A stretch of 34,970 bases of DNA. Source: Acidobacteriota bacterium (GTDB taxonomy: Bacteria > Acidobacteriota > Blastocatellia > Pyrinomonadales > Pyrinomonadaceae). A program made the translations under genes and the position numbers. The stretch is from positions 1 to 34,970 of the forward strand of contig JAEZIT010000137.1 in assembly GCA_023436495.1 (NCBI GenBank). Reading direction: 5' to 3'. Below are positions 25,056 through 31,921 of this stretch, piece by piece. Numbering within the stretch: the first letter of the stretch is position 1; each line of letters opens with the position of its first letter. The notes below the pieces were generated by a model. The model did not search any database and was not told the DNA's origin. It saw only the letters and a list, made by a program, of their open reading frames with translations.

Positions 25056-26569
25056 ATGTTTATTTGGTTCGACGCATTCGCCTTTCGAAGACGGTTCATC
25101 ATGCGTGCAAATTTTTCCTCAAATGCATTAGGACTGCGGTTCGTGTTTCCACCGAAGATAACGTTATAGCGGCCCTCGCCGATCGGTTCGATCGCGGCCC
25201 ATACCCGCTGGTGGGCAAAGAAGAACACCGCCGCCAGCGTCAGGCACAGCAGAGCAAAGCCTATATAGACCACGTTCGCACCGGGGTCGCGTTGCACCGC
25301 CAAAATATGCTGATCGCCGACCTTTTCAAAATCGATCAGCCGAAATGTATAACCCGCGACCGGCTTTTTCGCGATCGGAATGTCGGCCATTTTGGGCCCG
25401 AACGCGTACGCGGTCTGCGGAGGAGACCCGGGCGGAACTACCTGCAGGACGGCGGCCGGATTAGGATAACCGGACGTGTCCTCGTTCGGGTCTTCCGGCC
25501 CCGTGCTGTATTTCCCGCGGAAACTGGTTAATTTGACTCGTGTGCCATCGGCCAGCGACGCTTCGCCGCCGCGCGGTATGCGTATTTCCTGTTCGCCCGA
25601 ACCGTCGGCCGAAGCTGCTGTCAGCGTCACGTTTCGCGCACGCCCGACCGGCACATAGCTCGCCTGAAAGAACCTGTAGCCGCGATAGTCGAACGGACGG
25701 TTCATCTGCACCGTTCCTTCGGTTTCGCCGGTTTCGTCGCGGACCACTATACGCGTGACCCAGTCGATCGTATTTCCGGCGTTTATGCCGTCAGCATTGC
25801 GGATCAGCTTCTGCTCGATGTCCGTGCAGGCGATCTCGAACGGCAGTTTCTTGGTCACCTGATTTACTTGGTCGAGTTCGAACACCGTTTCATAAGTAAG
25901 GTCCGTCGTCTGTCCCGGGGTCAGCGGCATCTGTCCGTTGCTTCCGAGCTGTCCCGTCAGGAAAGCTCCTAAAAATATCGTCAGCAGCCCAACGTGGACG
26001 GGATAAGCCCCAAGACGGTTCCAGGCGCCGGATTCGGCAAAAACGAACGTCTTTCCGCCCTTTTCCGCCGTCTTTGTCCTGCGCCAGCCCGCACCTTTAA
26101 GCGCCGTCTCGACCGTCTCTCTCACGGTGCTCTCGTCACCCGTAATTTCGATCGAATCGGATGGCTTCTGATCGCGTATCCAGCGCACCGGAACTGCAAC
26201 GTTCGGGTGCGCCACCATCTTCCATGTTTTCGGAAATCTTTCGATCGACGAAAGAATAATGTTTATCGATAACAGCCCCAGCAGCGCGTTGAAATACCAG
26301 GCGTTATAAATGTCGAAAAAATCGAGCCGGCCGTAAACCAGTCGCTGCGCGGGCGTCAGCGCATTGTAGTAATTATCGAATCCCTGTACGTTCTCCTGCA
26401 TGACCAGCATTCCGACCATGCACCCCGCCCCGAGCAGAATGAGCAGAAAAACGCCGAACCGCACAGAACTCAGCGTTTTTAGAAATCTGGAGACAAGTGA
26501 ATTGCCGCGCCGTTTTTCGGCCGGAAGACTCAAACCGGCTTTGTTGACTGTTTCTTCTAATGCGGACAT
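25052..26569 (-). CDS. resB: Cytochrome c biogenesis protein ResB (CcsB/Ccs1)
   Basis: ResB forms the System II cytochrome c synthase with CcsA. The 505-residue product has membrane helices near residues 37-54, 91-108 and 190-207, a large periplasmic domain, and a final helix near 450-468 followed by a short cytoplasmic tail. Family hallmarks are FLKTLSSVRFGVFLLILLGAGCMVGMLV, DIYNAWYFNALLGLLSINIILSSIERFPKTW, and the AYPVHVGLLTIFLGAFLTG helix with its conserved histidine. It is the first gene of the operon. An alternative 26373-26621 frame on this strand is a shadow. The long upstream leader (about 218 bases if the promoter below is right) has no evident gene. Confidence 0.93.
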   Translation of the reverse strand: MSALEETVNKAGLSLPAEKRRGNSLVSRFLKTLSSVRFGVFLLILLGAGCMVGMLVMQENVQGFDNYYNALTPAQRLVYGRLDFFDIYNAWYFNALLGLLSINIILSSIERFPKTWKMVAHPNVAVPVRWIRDQKPSDSIEITGDESTVRETVETALKGAGWRRTKTAEKGGKTFVFAESGAWNRLGAYPVHVGLLTIFLGAFLTGQLGSNGQMPLTPGQTTDLTYETVFELDQVNQVTKKLPFEIACTDIEQKLIRNADGINAGNTIDWVTRIVVRDETGETEGTVQMNRPFDYRGYRFFQASYVPVGRARNVTLTAASADGSGEQEIRIPRGGEASLADGTRVKLTSFRGKYSTGPEDPNEDTSGYPNPAAVLQVVPPGSPPQTAYAFGPKMADIPIAKKPVAGYTFRLIDFEKVGDQHILAVQRDPGANVVYIGFALLCLTLAAVFFFAHQRVWAAIEPIGEGRYNVIFGGNTNRSPNAFEEKFARMMNRLRKANASNQINI

Positions 26570-26793
26570 AGCGTTCTTTTGGTTCCTCTCTTAAAAACCT
26601 TGCCGCTGCGGCATTCCGCAATAAATATGCCGTTCGCGAAACGCCTTCTTCGTCTCTATGAGAAAAGCTCGCTTTCGTCTTAGGTTAAAAGTACTTATGG
26701 CGGTCATGCCTGCTATTTGAATTGTATTTGCTGCGATCTGCCTTCTCGCTTAAGCCACGAACTTCTTCGCCGAACTGCGGATTATTTCGCACA

Positions 26794-26865
26794 AATATAA
26801 CAAACTGGCACATTTAACCTATGTGACCGATGTCACATTAGGTTTTGGCAAAAGCCGTATATAAT
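26794..26865. promoter_or_regulatory. Divergent promoters around a CRP/Rex-type palindrome
   Basis: ATGTGACCGATGTCACAT (26821-26838) contains a perfect TGTGA-N6-TCACA. On the plus strand TATAAT (26860-26865) begins 30.5 bases from its centre; on the minus strand TATATT (26799-26794) begins exactly 30.5 bases from it too. Neither -35 region is good. This is the layout of a class II activator site serving both the cytochrome genes and the resB operon. CRP-family proteins bind this core; Rex operators (TTGTGA-N6-TCACAA) share it. The flanking A and T fit CRP better. The rest of the 26570-26793 gap shows nothing clear. Confidence 0.65.
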
Positions 26866-26893
26866 GCATTCCAAAGACTTTTCGAGGTCGCAT

Positions 26894-28081
26894 ATGCCGC
26901 TCGGACCAAACACCAAAAGCAAATTGATCAGCCCGCGACGAATTAGGATATTCGTCGTTGCGGTATTCCTGCTTGCGGCCGCGGCTGCCTTCGTGATGCC
27001 GCGCACCGCGCCGCTGGCTTCCGCCTCCGAACCGCCCGAGGTAAATTCGGAACCCGCGCCCCAGCGTCGTTATACCGAATTTGATCACAGCACCAAGGCT
27101 CATCAGCAATCCTGCAATAATTGCCACAAATTCCCGAGCCCAAATTGGAAAAAGGTCCGAAGCGCCGATACCGCATTTCCGGACATCACCGATTATCCGC
27201 GTCACGATTCGTGCATCAATTGCCACCGCCAGCAATTTTTCCGTGGACGGCCGCCGGCGATCTGTTCGATCTGCCATACGAACCCCGGCCCGCGAAACAG
27301 CGCCCGGCATCCGTTCCCGAATCCGCGCGAGATCTTCGACAAGTCGGCAAAAGGCCGCACGGCCGTCTCAGATTTCGGCGTGAGTTTCCCGCATGAGAAA
27401 CATATAGAAATAGTCTCGCAAAACGATTCGCGTGGCGAAGCTCAATTCGTCCGCGTTTCCTACGCAGCGAAACGCCAGGCCGAAGCAAGCTGTGCCGTAT
27501 GCCATCAAACCTATCTGCCGCAAGGCGACTCGGACGAGGAATTTATATTGAAACCGCCCGCGAACCTCGGCGACGCATTCTGGCTTAAAAAAGGAACGTT
27601 CAAGACATCGCCGATCGGCCATACGACCTGTTTTACGTGCCATTCGGTCGATTCGGGTATCGAACCCGCGCCGTCCAACTGCGCAGCGTGTCATAAGTTA
27701 AAGGAAAAACCGCCGCGTTCCGATCTCGATCCCCGATCTCCGGCAGCGCGCGGCATCAGTGACAAGATCATTATGAACGCCTGGCGCAATCGCGATTCAT
27801 CCGGAACGTTCCGGCACGAATTCATGGCCCATAACGACCTTGAGTGTGCCACCTGTCATAACGTCTCGAAAATGGACACTACGAAGGCCGCGACGAAACG
27901 CGTCACCCTGGAATCGTGCGCGATGTGCCACGTCACTTCGACCGTCGACGAGGGCGGCGCACTTAATTTCGAGGCCGAGCAGCGGAAAAAGAACCCTGCG
28001 TTCCAATGCATAAAATGCCATATCTCGTTTGGAAAGGACGCTATTCCGGCGTCGCACTTGAACGCCCTGTCGGGCCAATGA
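26894..28081 (+). CDS. Nine-heme c-type cytochrome
   Basis: The 395-residue product has a positively charged N-terminus and a hydrophobic stretch (about 17-35) that is a signal peptide or uncleaved anchor, then nine CXXCH motifs: CNNCH, CINCH, CSICH, CAVCH, CFTCH, CAACH, CATCH, CAMCH, CIKCH. Extra histidines (FDHS, FPHEKH, RHEF, SHLN) could be distal ligands. It belongs with cytochrome c3/c7-type multiheme proteins but I cannot assign a named family. An ATG at 26864 overlaps the -10 element, so 26894 is chosen, with GAGG well spaced before it. The next gene starts five bases after the stop. Role: periplasmic or membrane-bound electron carrier, by inference. Confidence 0.88.
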   Translation: MPLGPNTKSKLISPRRIRIFVVAVFLLAAAAAFVMPRTAPLASASEPPEVNSEPAPQRRYTEFDHSTKAHQQSCNNCHKFPSPNWKKVRSADTAFPDITDYPRHDSCINCHRQQFFRGRPPAICSICHTNPGPRNSARHPFPNPREIFDKSAKGRTAVSDFGVSFPHEKHIEIVSQNDSRGEAQFVRVSYAAKRQAEASCAVCHQTYLPQGDSDEEFILKPPANLGDAFWLKKGTFKTSPIGHTTCFTCHSVDSGIEPAPSNCAACHKLKEKPPRSDLDPRSPAARGISDKIIMNAWRNRDSSGTFRHEFMAHNDLECATCHNVSKMDTTKAATKRVTLESCAMCHVTSTVDEGGALNFEAEQRKKNPAFQCIKCHISFGKDAIPASHLNALSGQ

Positions 28082-28085
28082 CCCC

Positions 28086-28952
28086 ATGAACGAACACGCG
28101 GCAAAATTCAGATCCAATGCCCGGCTGTGGTTCCGGCTGCTTCTGCTGGCCGCGGGCTTGTCGCTTTTCGCTTGCGGCGAACAGCCGAATACCAATACCG
28201 CATCCGAAAATGCCGCGGCACCCGTTCCGGCCGCGACCGAACCGCTCGTGCCGATCCCGGCCGGCCTGGATTATTCCAAATTCAAGCACGACAATCCGCA
28301 GCACGGCCGTATGCCCTGCCTCGTCTGCCATACGCGTGAAGATAATTCCGCCGCGATGAAATTTCCCGGCCATATCCCCTGCTCTTCGTGCCATATTGAA
28401 GAATTCAAGGACAATAACCATCAGATCTGTTCGATCTGCCACACGGGGCCGAATACCGCCGAGCTCGCGAAATTCCCGACGCTGGAGACGTTCAACGTGA
28501 AATTTGACCACGGCACGCACCGGAACATCGCGAATTGCGCTGACTGCCATTCACCCGCCGGCGCCGCGCTTTCCGTCCCTTCGGGCACGAACGCGCATAC
28601 GACGTGTTTCCAGTGCCATAAGCCCGAGAGCAAGTCCGGCGAACAGGACATTGCGTCCTGCAGCACGTGTCACGACCCGGGCAAACCCACGCGGACATCC
28701 GCGTCGGCGGCCGCCTTCAAATTCAATTTCAGCCACGCCGACCATCGCGGCGGCGGGCTCAACTGCGCGTCCTGCCATACCGTCAAGGCAGGAGCCCCGC
28801 GCGGCTCGCAGGTAACGGCACCACGGCCCGCGATGCACTTCGCGTCTGCCGGGCAAAGTTGTGCCACCTGTCACAACAACAAACGGGCTTTCGGTGGAAC
28901 GGATTTCGCCGACTGCAAACGCTGCCATCAGGGCGGCTCGTTCAGCTTTTAG
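28086..28952 (+). CDS. Nine-heme c-type cytochrome lipoprotein
   Basis: The 288-residue protein has a lipoprotein signal: charged start, hydrophobic LLLLAAGLSLFAC, and lipobox Cys30 followed by Gly-Glu. A low-complexity Ala/Pro/Thr linker follows, then nine CXXCH motifs: CLVCH, CSSCH, CSICH, CADCH, CFQCH, CSTCH, CASCH, CATCH, CKRCH. Glycine after the lipid cysteine does not suggest inner-membrane retention by the Asp+2 rule of enterics, so outer-membrane attachment is plausible, on either face. It follows the other nine-heme gene by five bases and must be cotranscribed. It is the best candidate in the window for a carrier docking at the outer-membrane conduit. Confidence 0.88.
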   Translation: MNEHAAKFRSNARLWFRLLLLAAGLSLFACGEQPNTNTASENAAAPVPAATEPLVPIPAGLDYSKFKHDNPQHGRMPCLVCHTREDNSAAMKFPGHIPCSSCHIEEFKDNNHQICSICHTGPNTAELAKFPTLETFNVKFDHGTHRNIANCADCHSPAGAALSVPSGTNAHTTCFQCHKPESKSGEQDIASCSTCHDPGKPTRTSASAAAFKFNFSHADHRGGGLNCASCHTVKAGAPRGSQVTAPRPAMHFASAGQSCATCHNNKRAFGGTDFADCKRCHQGGSFSF

Positions 28953-28957
28953 AAATA

Positions 28958-28975
28958 CCGCGGGATTTTCCGCGG
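28958..28975 (+). terminator. Hairpin after the nine-heme cytochrome genes
   Basis: CCGCGG (28958-28963) and CCGCGG (28970-28975) form a six-pair GC-only stem with loop GATTTT, starting five bases after the stop codon. No T run follows, so it may end transcription weakly or protect the 3' end. Confidence 0.4.
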
Positions 28976-29068
28976 CAGTTGAAATTCCACGCATCGGCGT
29001 GAACTTATAAATCTTTGACAAACCAATGTTTTAGGCGGTCTCGCACCGTCGGCAGCACCGAAAAGTGC

Positions 29069-29083
29069 TGGCACGAATATTGC
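29069..29083 (+). promoter_or_regulatory. Sigma-54 promoter of the monoheme cytochrome gene
   Basis: TGGCAC-GAATA-TTGC matches the -24/-12 consensus (TGGCAC-N5-TTGC) at every specified base, and a G follows TGGCAC as in the extended form. Transcription would start near 29095, about 60 bases before the gene, which has its own ribosome binding site (TAGGAG). An inverted repeat CAGCAC (29053-29058)/GTGCTG (29065-29070) overlaps the -24 element. Activation would need an enhancer-binding protein, not encoded in the window. Confidence 0.65.
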
Positions 29084-29154
29084 GATTGCTAATGGCGACG
29101 GAAACGACATAACGTCGCCGTCATTGAAATCCATAAACGTTTAGGAGTTTCGAA

Positions 29155-29499
29155 ATGACACTCGACCGTATTAAATTCATAGCGATCGCAATAGTTGTAA
29201 TGCCGATGATGGCGTTCACGTTTTTCGGCACCAACGGCGTACAGGCCGTTAGGGTTGCCGTTGATGACGACACGGCCGCAGTTTACAAGGCCAAATGTGC
29301 GATGTGCCACAGCCCGAAGGCGGAAAAGCACTTCAACCTGGAAACCTCCGACGAGGAACACGTAAAAGCGATCCTCGAAGGCAAGAAAGGTGAGAAGCCG
29401 CCCTTTATGCCCGGCTTTGCCGCAAAAGGCATGACCGAAGATCAGGCAAAAGCACTCGTCGCACATATGCGTGCCCTGCGGACACCGCCGGCCGAATGA
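29155..29499 (+). CDS. Small monoheme class I cytochrome c
   Basis: The 114-residue product has an N-terminal signal or anchor helix (residues about 8-24), one heme site CAMCH, and a Met-containing loop (PPFMPGFAAKGMTEDQ) that supplies the sixth ligand, followed by the C-terminal helix AKALVAHMRAL. This is the plan of small soluble cytochrome c electron shuttles. AGGAG lies eight bases before the ATG. It has its own sigma-54-type promoter and is set apart from the nine-heme genes by about 200 bases, so it is probably regulated differently. Confidence 0.88.
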   Translation: MTLDRIKFIAIAIVVMPMMAFTFFGTNGVQAVRVAVDDDTAAVYKAKCAMCHSPKAEKHFNLETSDEEHVKAILEGKKGEKPPFMPGFAAKGMTEDQAKALVAHMRALRTPPAE

Positions 29500-29507
29500 T
29501 GATGTAG

Positions 29508-29535
29508 TTGATAATTCACTGCCCTCCTGGATAAT
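29508..29535 (+). promoter_or_regulatory. Candidate promoter of the NapC-like gene
   Basis: TTGATA (29508-29513), a 16-base spacer and GATAAT (29530-29535) each match sigma-70 consensus at five of six positions. Transcription would begin near 29542, inside the inverted repeat that follows, leaving a leader of about 127 bases. Confidence 0.45.
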
Positions 29536-29630
29536 CTGTGAGCACTCGTTCGGAGCCCAAATTCCGCCGGGTGCTCACAGGTGTATTTTGGAGGGATATT
29601 TTTAGCCCGCCCGCTGAATCCGCCGGGCGG
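29536..29630 (+). repeat. Two hairpins in the NapC-like gene leader
   Basis: CTGTGAGCAC (29536-29545) is the exact reverse complement of GTGCTCACAG (29571-29580), with a nested CGGA/TCCG inside. A second stem, CCGCCCG (29607-29613) with CGGGCGG (29624-29630), follows and ends 38 bases before the start codon. The first could be the monoheme gene's terminator or an operator; the second has T-rich sequence after it. Confidence 0.55.
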
Positions 29631-29668
29631 CGGTCTTGTTGTTCATTCAATTCAAAGGAGAAAGCTCT

Positions 29669-31315
29669 ATGAGCGAAGAAAACGCGGTACCTGTCGATCC
29701 CGAAACTCCGAAAACACCGGAAGAAGAATCTGCGCCCAAACGCGAAAAGGCCGTCGGACTTCTGAGGAATTACATCAGTTTCACTGGCATCGCGATCGTC
29801 GCGGCGAGCCTTACCAGTATTGCTCTGCTCGTCCTAATGGAGTTGTCGGCCGCTCACGACAATCCCTATACGGTGCTTGTCACCTACATTCTGCTGCCGA
29901 GCGTGCTCGGGTTCGGGCTGCTGTTGATGCTTGCCGGAGCCCTGATAGAACGGAGGCGGCGGCGGAAAAACCCCGACGCGCATATCGCGCCTTATCCTGT
30001 CCTGGACCTGAACGACCCGGCCCGGCGCCGCTCGTTCGTCGTCTTCCTGTGCCTGGCTATGGTCTTTCTCTTCATGAGCGCCTTCGGCAGCTATCGTGCG
30101 TTCGAATATACCGAATCTGTCCAATTCTGCGGCCAGCAATGCCACACCGTGATGAAGCCCGAATTCGTCGCGTTCCAGGCTTCGCCCCATGCCAAGATCC
30201 GCTGCGTCGATTGTCACGTCGGCGGCGGGGCCGAGTGGTACGTTCGCTCGAAGCTCAACGGCATGCGCCAGCTTTACGGCGTCATCGCGAATGATTTCAA
30301 CCGCCCGATCCAGACGCCGGTCCACAATATGCGGCCCGCGAACGAAACCTGCCAAGCGTGCCACTGGGCCGAAAAATACAACGGCGAAGAGCTCCGCGTC
30401 TTCGATCATTTCGGCTATGACGAGAACAACACACGCCGGACCACGCGTATGCTCATCAAGGTCGGCGGCGGAAGCCCAGAAGGCGGGCCGGTCGGCGGCA
30501 TCCATTGGCATATGAACGTCGCCAATGAGATCACATATATTGCAAATGACGAAAAGCGCCAGGACATTCCATGGGTCCGAATGAAGGCCGCGGACGGCAC
30601 GGTGACTGAATATACGCGTTCGAACGCCACGCTGACCGCGCAGCAGATCGAACAGGCCCCGAAACGCCGAATGGACTGCATCGATTGCCATAACCGGCCG
30701 ACGCACATTTACCTATCGCCCAATCAAGCGGTCGATAATGCCCTGGCCGCCGGGAACATCGACCCGTCACTGCCGTTCATCAAGGCAAAAGCGGTCGAGG
30801 CGTTGACGCAGGAATATTCGACCGAGGACCAGGCGCTCGGCGCGATCGCGGCACGGCTCGATGATTATTACCGCACGAGTCACGGCGATGTCTATAATTC
30901 ACGCCGTGATGCCGTTAATGCTGCTTCCGCCGAGGTGCAGCGAATTTATAAGACCTATTTCTTCCCCGAAATGAAGACCGATTGGCGTGCACACACCGAT
31001 AACATCGGCCATTTCACGGCACAGGGCTGCTTCCGCTGCCACGACGGCCAGCACGCAAGTCCCGAAGGCAAGCTGATCCGCAACGATTGCGCCATCTGCC
31101 ACACGACCATCGACCAGACCTTCGCCGGACAAACGTTCGTACCGCAGGACGGAAAGTTCCAACATCCCGTCGAGCTCGGCGACCGCAACACCTGGCAGTG
31201 TGCCGCATGCCACAAAGGCGACCGGACGTTCAAGCATCCGCTAAACCTCGGCGATATCTCGCGGTTCCAATGCGCGGAATGTCACAAGAACCAAGAAGGC
31301 AAGAGCATCTGGTAA
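29669..31315 (+). CDS. Membrane-anchored NapC/NirT-type multiheme cytochrome
   Basis: NapC/NirT/CymA proteins oxidise quinol at the inner membrane and pass electrons to periplasmic partners. The 548-residue product has an acidic N-terminal tail, three membrane helices (about 36-57, 68-92, 122-142) and then heme sites: an unusual CX3CH (Cys154-Gly-Gln-Gln-Cys158-His159) followed by seven CXXCH (CVDCH, CQACH, CIDCH, CFRCH, CAICH, CAACH, CAECH). The first site with FCGQQCHTVMKPEF matches the quinol-site region of the NapC family, where Met follows. Canonical NapC has one helix and four hemes, so this is a longer relative. AAAGGAG precedes the ATG at 29669; the frame upstream to 29636 is not supported. 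A strong terminator follows. Confidence 0.86.
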   Translation: MSEENAVPVDPETPKTPEEESAPKREKAVGLLRNYISFTGIAIVAASLTSIALLVLMELSAAHDNPYTVLVTYILLPSVLGFGLLLMLAGALIERRRRRKNPDAHIAPYPVLDLNDPARRRSFVVFLCLAMVFLFMSAFGSYRAFEYTESVQFCGQQCHTVMKPEFVAFQASPHAKIRCVDCHVGGGAEWYVRSKLNGMRQLYGVIANDFNRPIQTPVHNMRPANETCQACHWAEKYNGEELRVFDHFGYDENNTRRTTRMLIKVGGGSPEGGPVGGIHWHMNVANEITYIANDEKRQDIPWVRMKAADGTVTEYTRSNATLTAQQIEQAPKRRMDCIDCHNRPTHIYLSPNQAVDNALAAGNIDPSLPFIKAKAVEALTQEYSTEDQALGAIAARLDDYYRTSHGDVYNSRRDAVNAASAEVQRIYKTYFFPEMKTDWRAHTDNIGHFTAQGCFRCHDGQHASPEGKLIRNDCAICHTTIDQTFAGQTFVPQDGKFQHPVELGDRNTWQCAACHKGDRTFKHPLNLGDISRFQCAECHKNQEGKSIW

Positions 31316-31333
31316 ACTCAGATTCACAATAAC

Positions 31334-31367
31334 AAAGCTCGTCGGACATGTGCCGGCGAGCTTTTTT
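31334..31367 (+). terminator. Strong Rho-independent terminator after the NapC-like gene
   Basis: AAGCTCG-t-CGG (31335-31345) pairs with CCG-g-CGAGCTT (31353-31363) and is followed by a run of T (31362-31367). It lies about 20 bases after the stop codon. Confidence 0.9.
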
Positions 31368-31373
31368 GTTGGT

Positions 31374-31478
31374 CGTGGTTCGTGGTTCGTGGTTTGTGGT
31401 TCGTTGATCGTTGGTCGTTGATCGTTGGCCGTGCTCGATGATAGTTGATTATTGATAGTTGGTCATTGATCGATGGCC
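31374..31478. repeat. Heptamer tandem repeat array
   Basis: Seven-base units start at 31374 and run in register: CGTGGTT three times, TGTGGTT, then CGTTGAT, CGTTGGT, CGTTGAT, CGTTGGC, and increasingly diverged units to about 31478, about 15 units in all. It is non-coding in any credible way and lies in the 606-base gap between the two cytochrome blocks. Confidence 0.75.
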
Positions 31479-31503
31479 GAAGCATTCAGTTATCGTTAGT
31501 TCG

Positions 31504-31711
31504 ACATTCGTCCTCCTCTTTCCTTTCTTCTTTCCTATTTCGTGTCCTCCTTTCTTATCTCCTGAACAAACTCCATTTCTTATCTTCCTGCCTAAGTCTC
31601 TTATTTCGTGTCTTCTTTTCTTGTTTCGTGGACAAATTCTTTTCTCTTCCTCCTGTCTTCTTCTCTTATTTCGTGTCTTCCTTTCTTATTTCGTGGACAA
31701 ACATCCTCTCC
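31504..31711. repeat. Pyrimidine-rich tandem repeat with 65-bp period
   Basis: About 200 bases are almost entirely C and T on the plus strand. TATTTCGTGTC-type blocks begin near 31536, 31602 and 31667, spaced 66 and 65 bases, each followed about 20-25 bases on by a (TTTCGTG)GACAAA-type block, the last two nearly identical. That gives three imperfect copies. Open frames across it give only Ser/Phe/Leu-rich translations and are not genes. Confidence 0.7.
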
Positions 31712-31718
31712 TCGCCCC

Positions 31719-31740
31719 AGCCCGATCGGGCTAAAGCCCG
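31719..31740. repeat. Overlapping palindromes, REP-like
   Basis: AGCCCGATCGGGCT (31719-31732) is a perfect palindrome, and its right half also pairs with AGCCCG (31735-31740) across AA, so two alternative hairpins compete. The following bases to about 31785 contain a further weaker repeat (CCCCGAG/CTCGAGG). It resembles repetitive extragenic palindromes, but copy number cannot be judged here. Confidence 0.45.
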
Positions 31741-31844
31741 GTGAAGGCTGATGCTCTATCCCCGAGCTAAACCTCGAGGCAATTTATAAAACAAGGCTAT
31801 GCACGATTCAATCTCCCTCACTCCCCTACTCCCCCACTTCTTCA

Positions 31845-31885
31845 CAAAAAAAGCCCGGGACAACGCCTTGCGTCATCCCGGGGCT
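31845..31885 (-). terminator. Rho-independent terminator after the outer-membrane barrel gene
   Basis: On the minus strand AGCCCCGGGA (31885-31876) pairs with TCCCGGGCT (31860-31852), with one bulged base, and is followed by a run of seven T (31852-31846). It lies about 40 bases beyond the stop codon. Confidence 0.88.
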
Positions 31886-31921
31886 GTTTGCGCGTCTGCC
31901 TTATCGGCAATCCCGCCTCAG

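Noticed and set aside
26864..26893. Earlier ATG for the nine-heme cytochrome
   Set aside because: This ATG overlaps the TATAAT element and would precede the transcription start; 26894 has a ribosome binding site.
29015..29020. Perfect TTGACA -35 hexamer upstream of the monoheme cytochrome
   Set aside because: No acceptable -10 sequence lies 16-18 bases downstream; the sigma-54 elements are far better.
31445..31744. Two overlapping plus-strand open frames of 91-99 codons
   Set aside because: They translate the pyrimidine-rich tandem repeat into Ser/Phe/Leu-rich sequence, have no ribosome binding site, and overlap each other in different frames.
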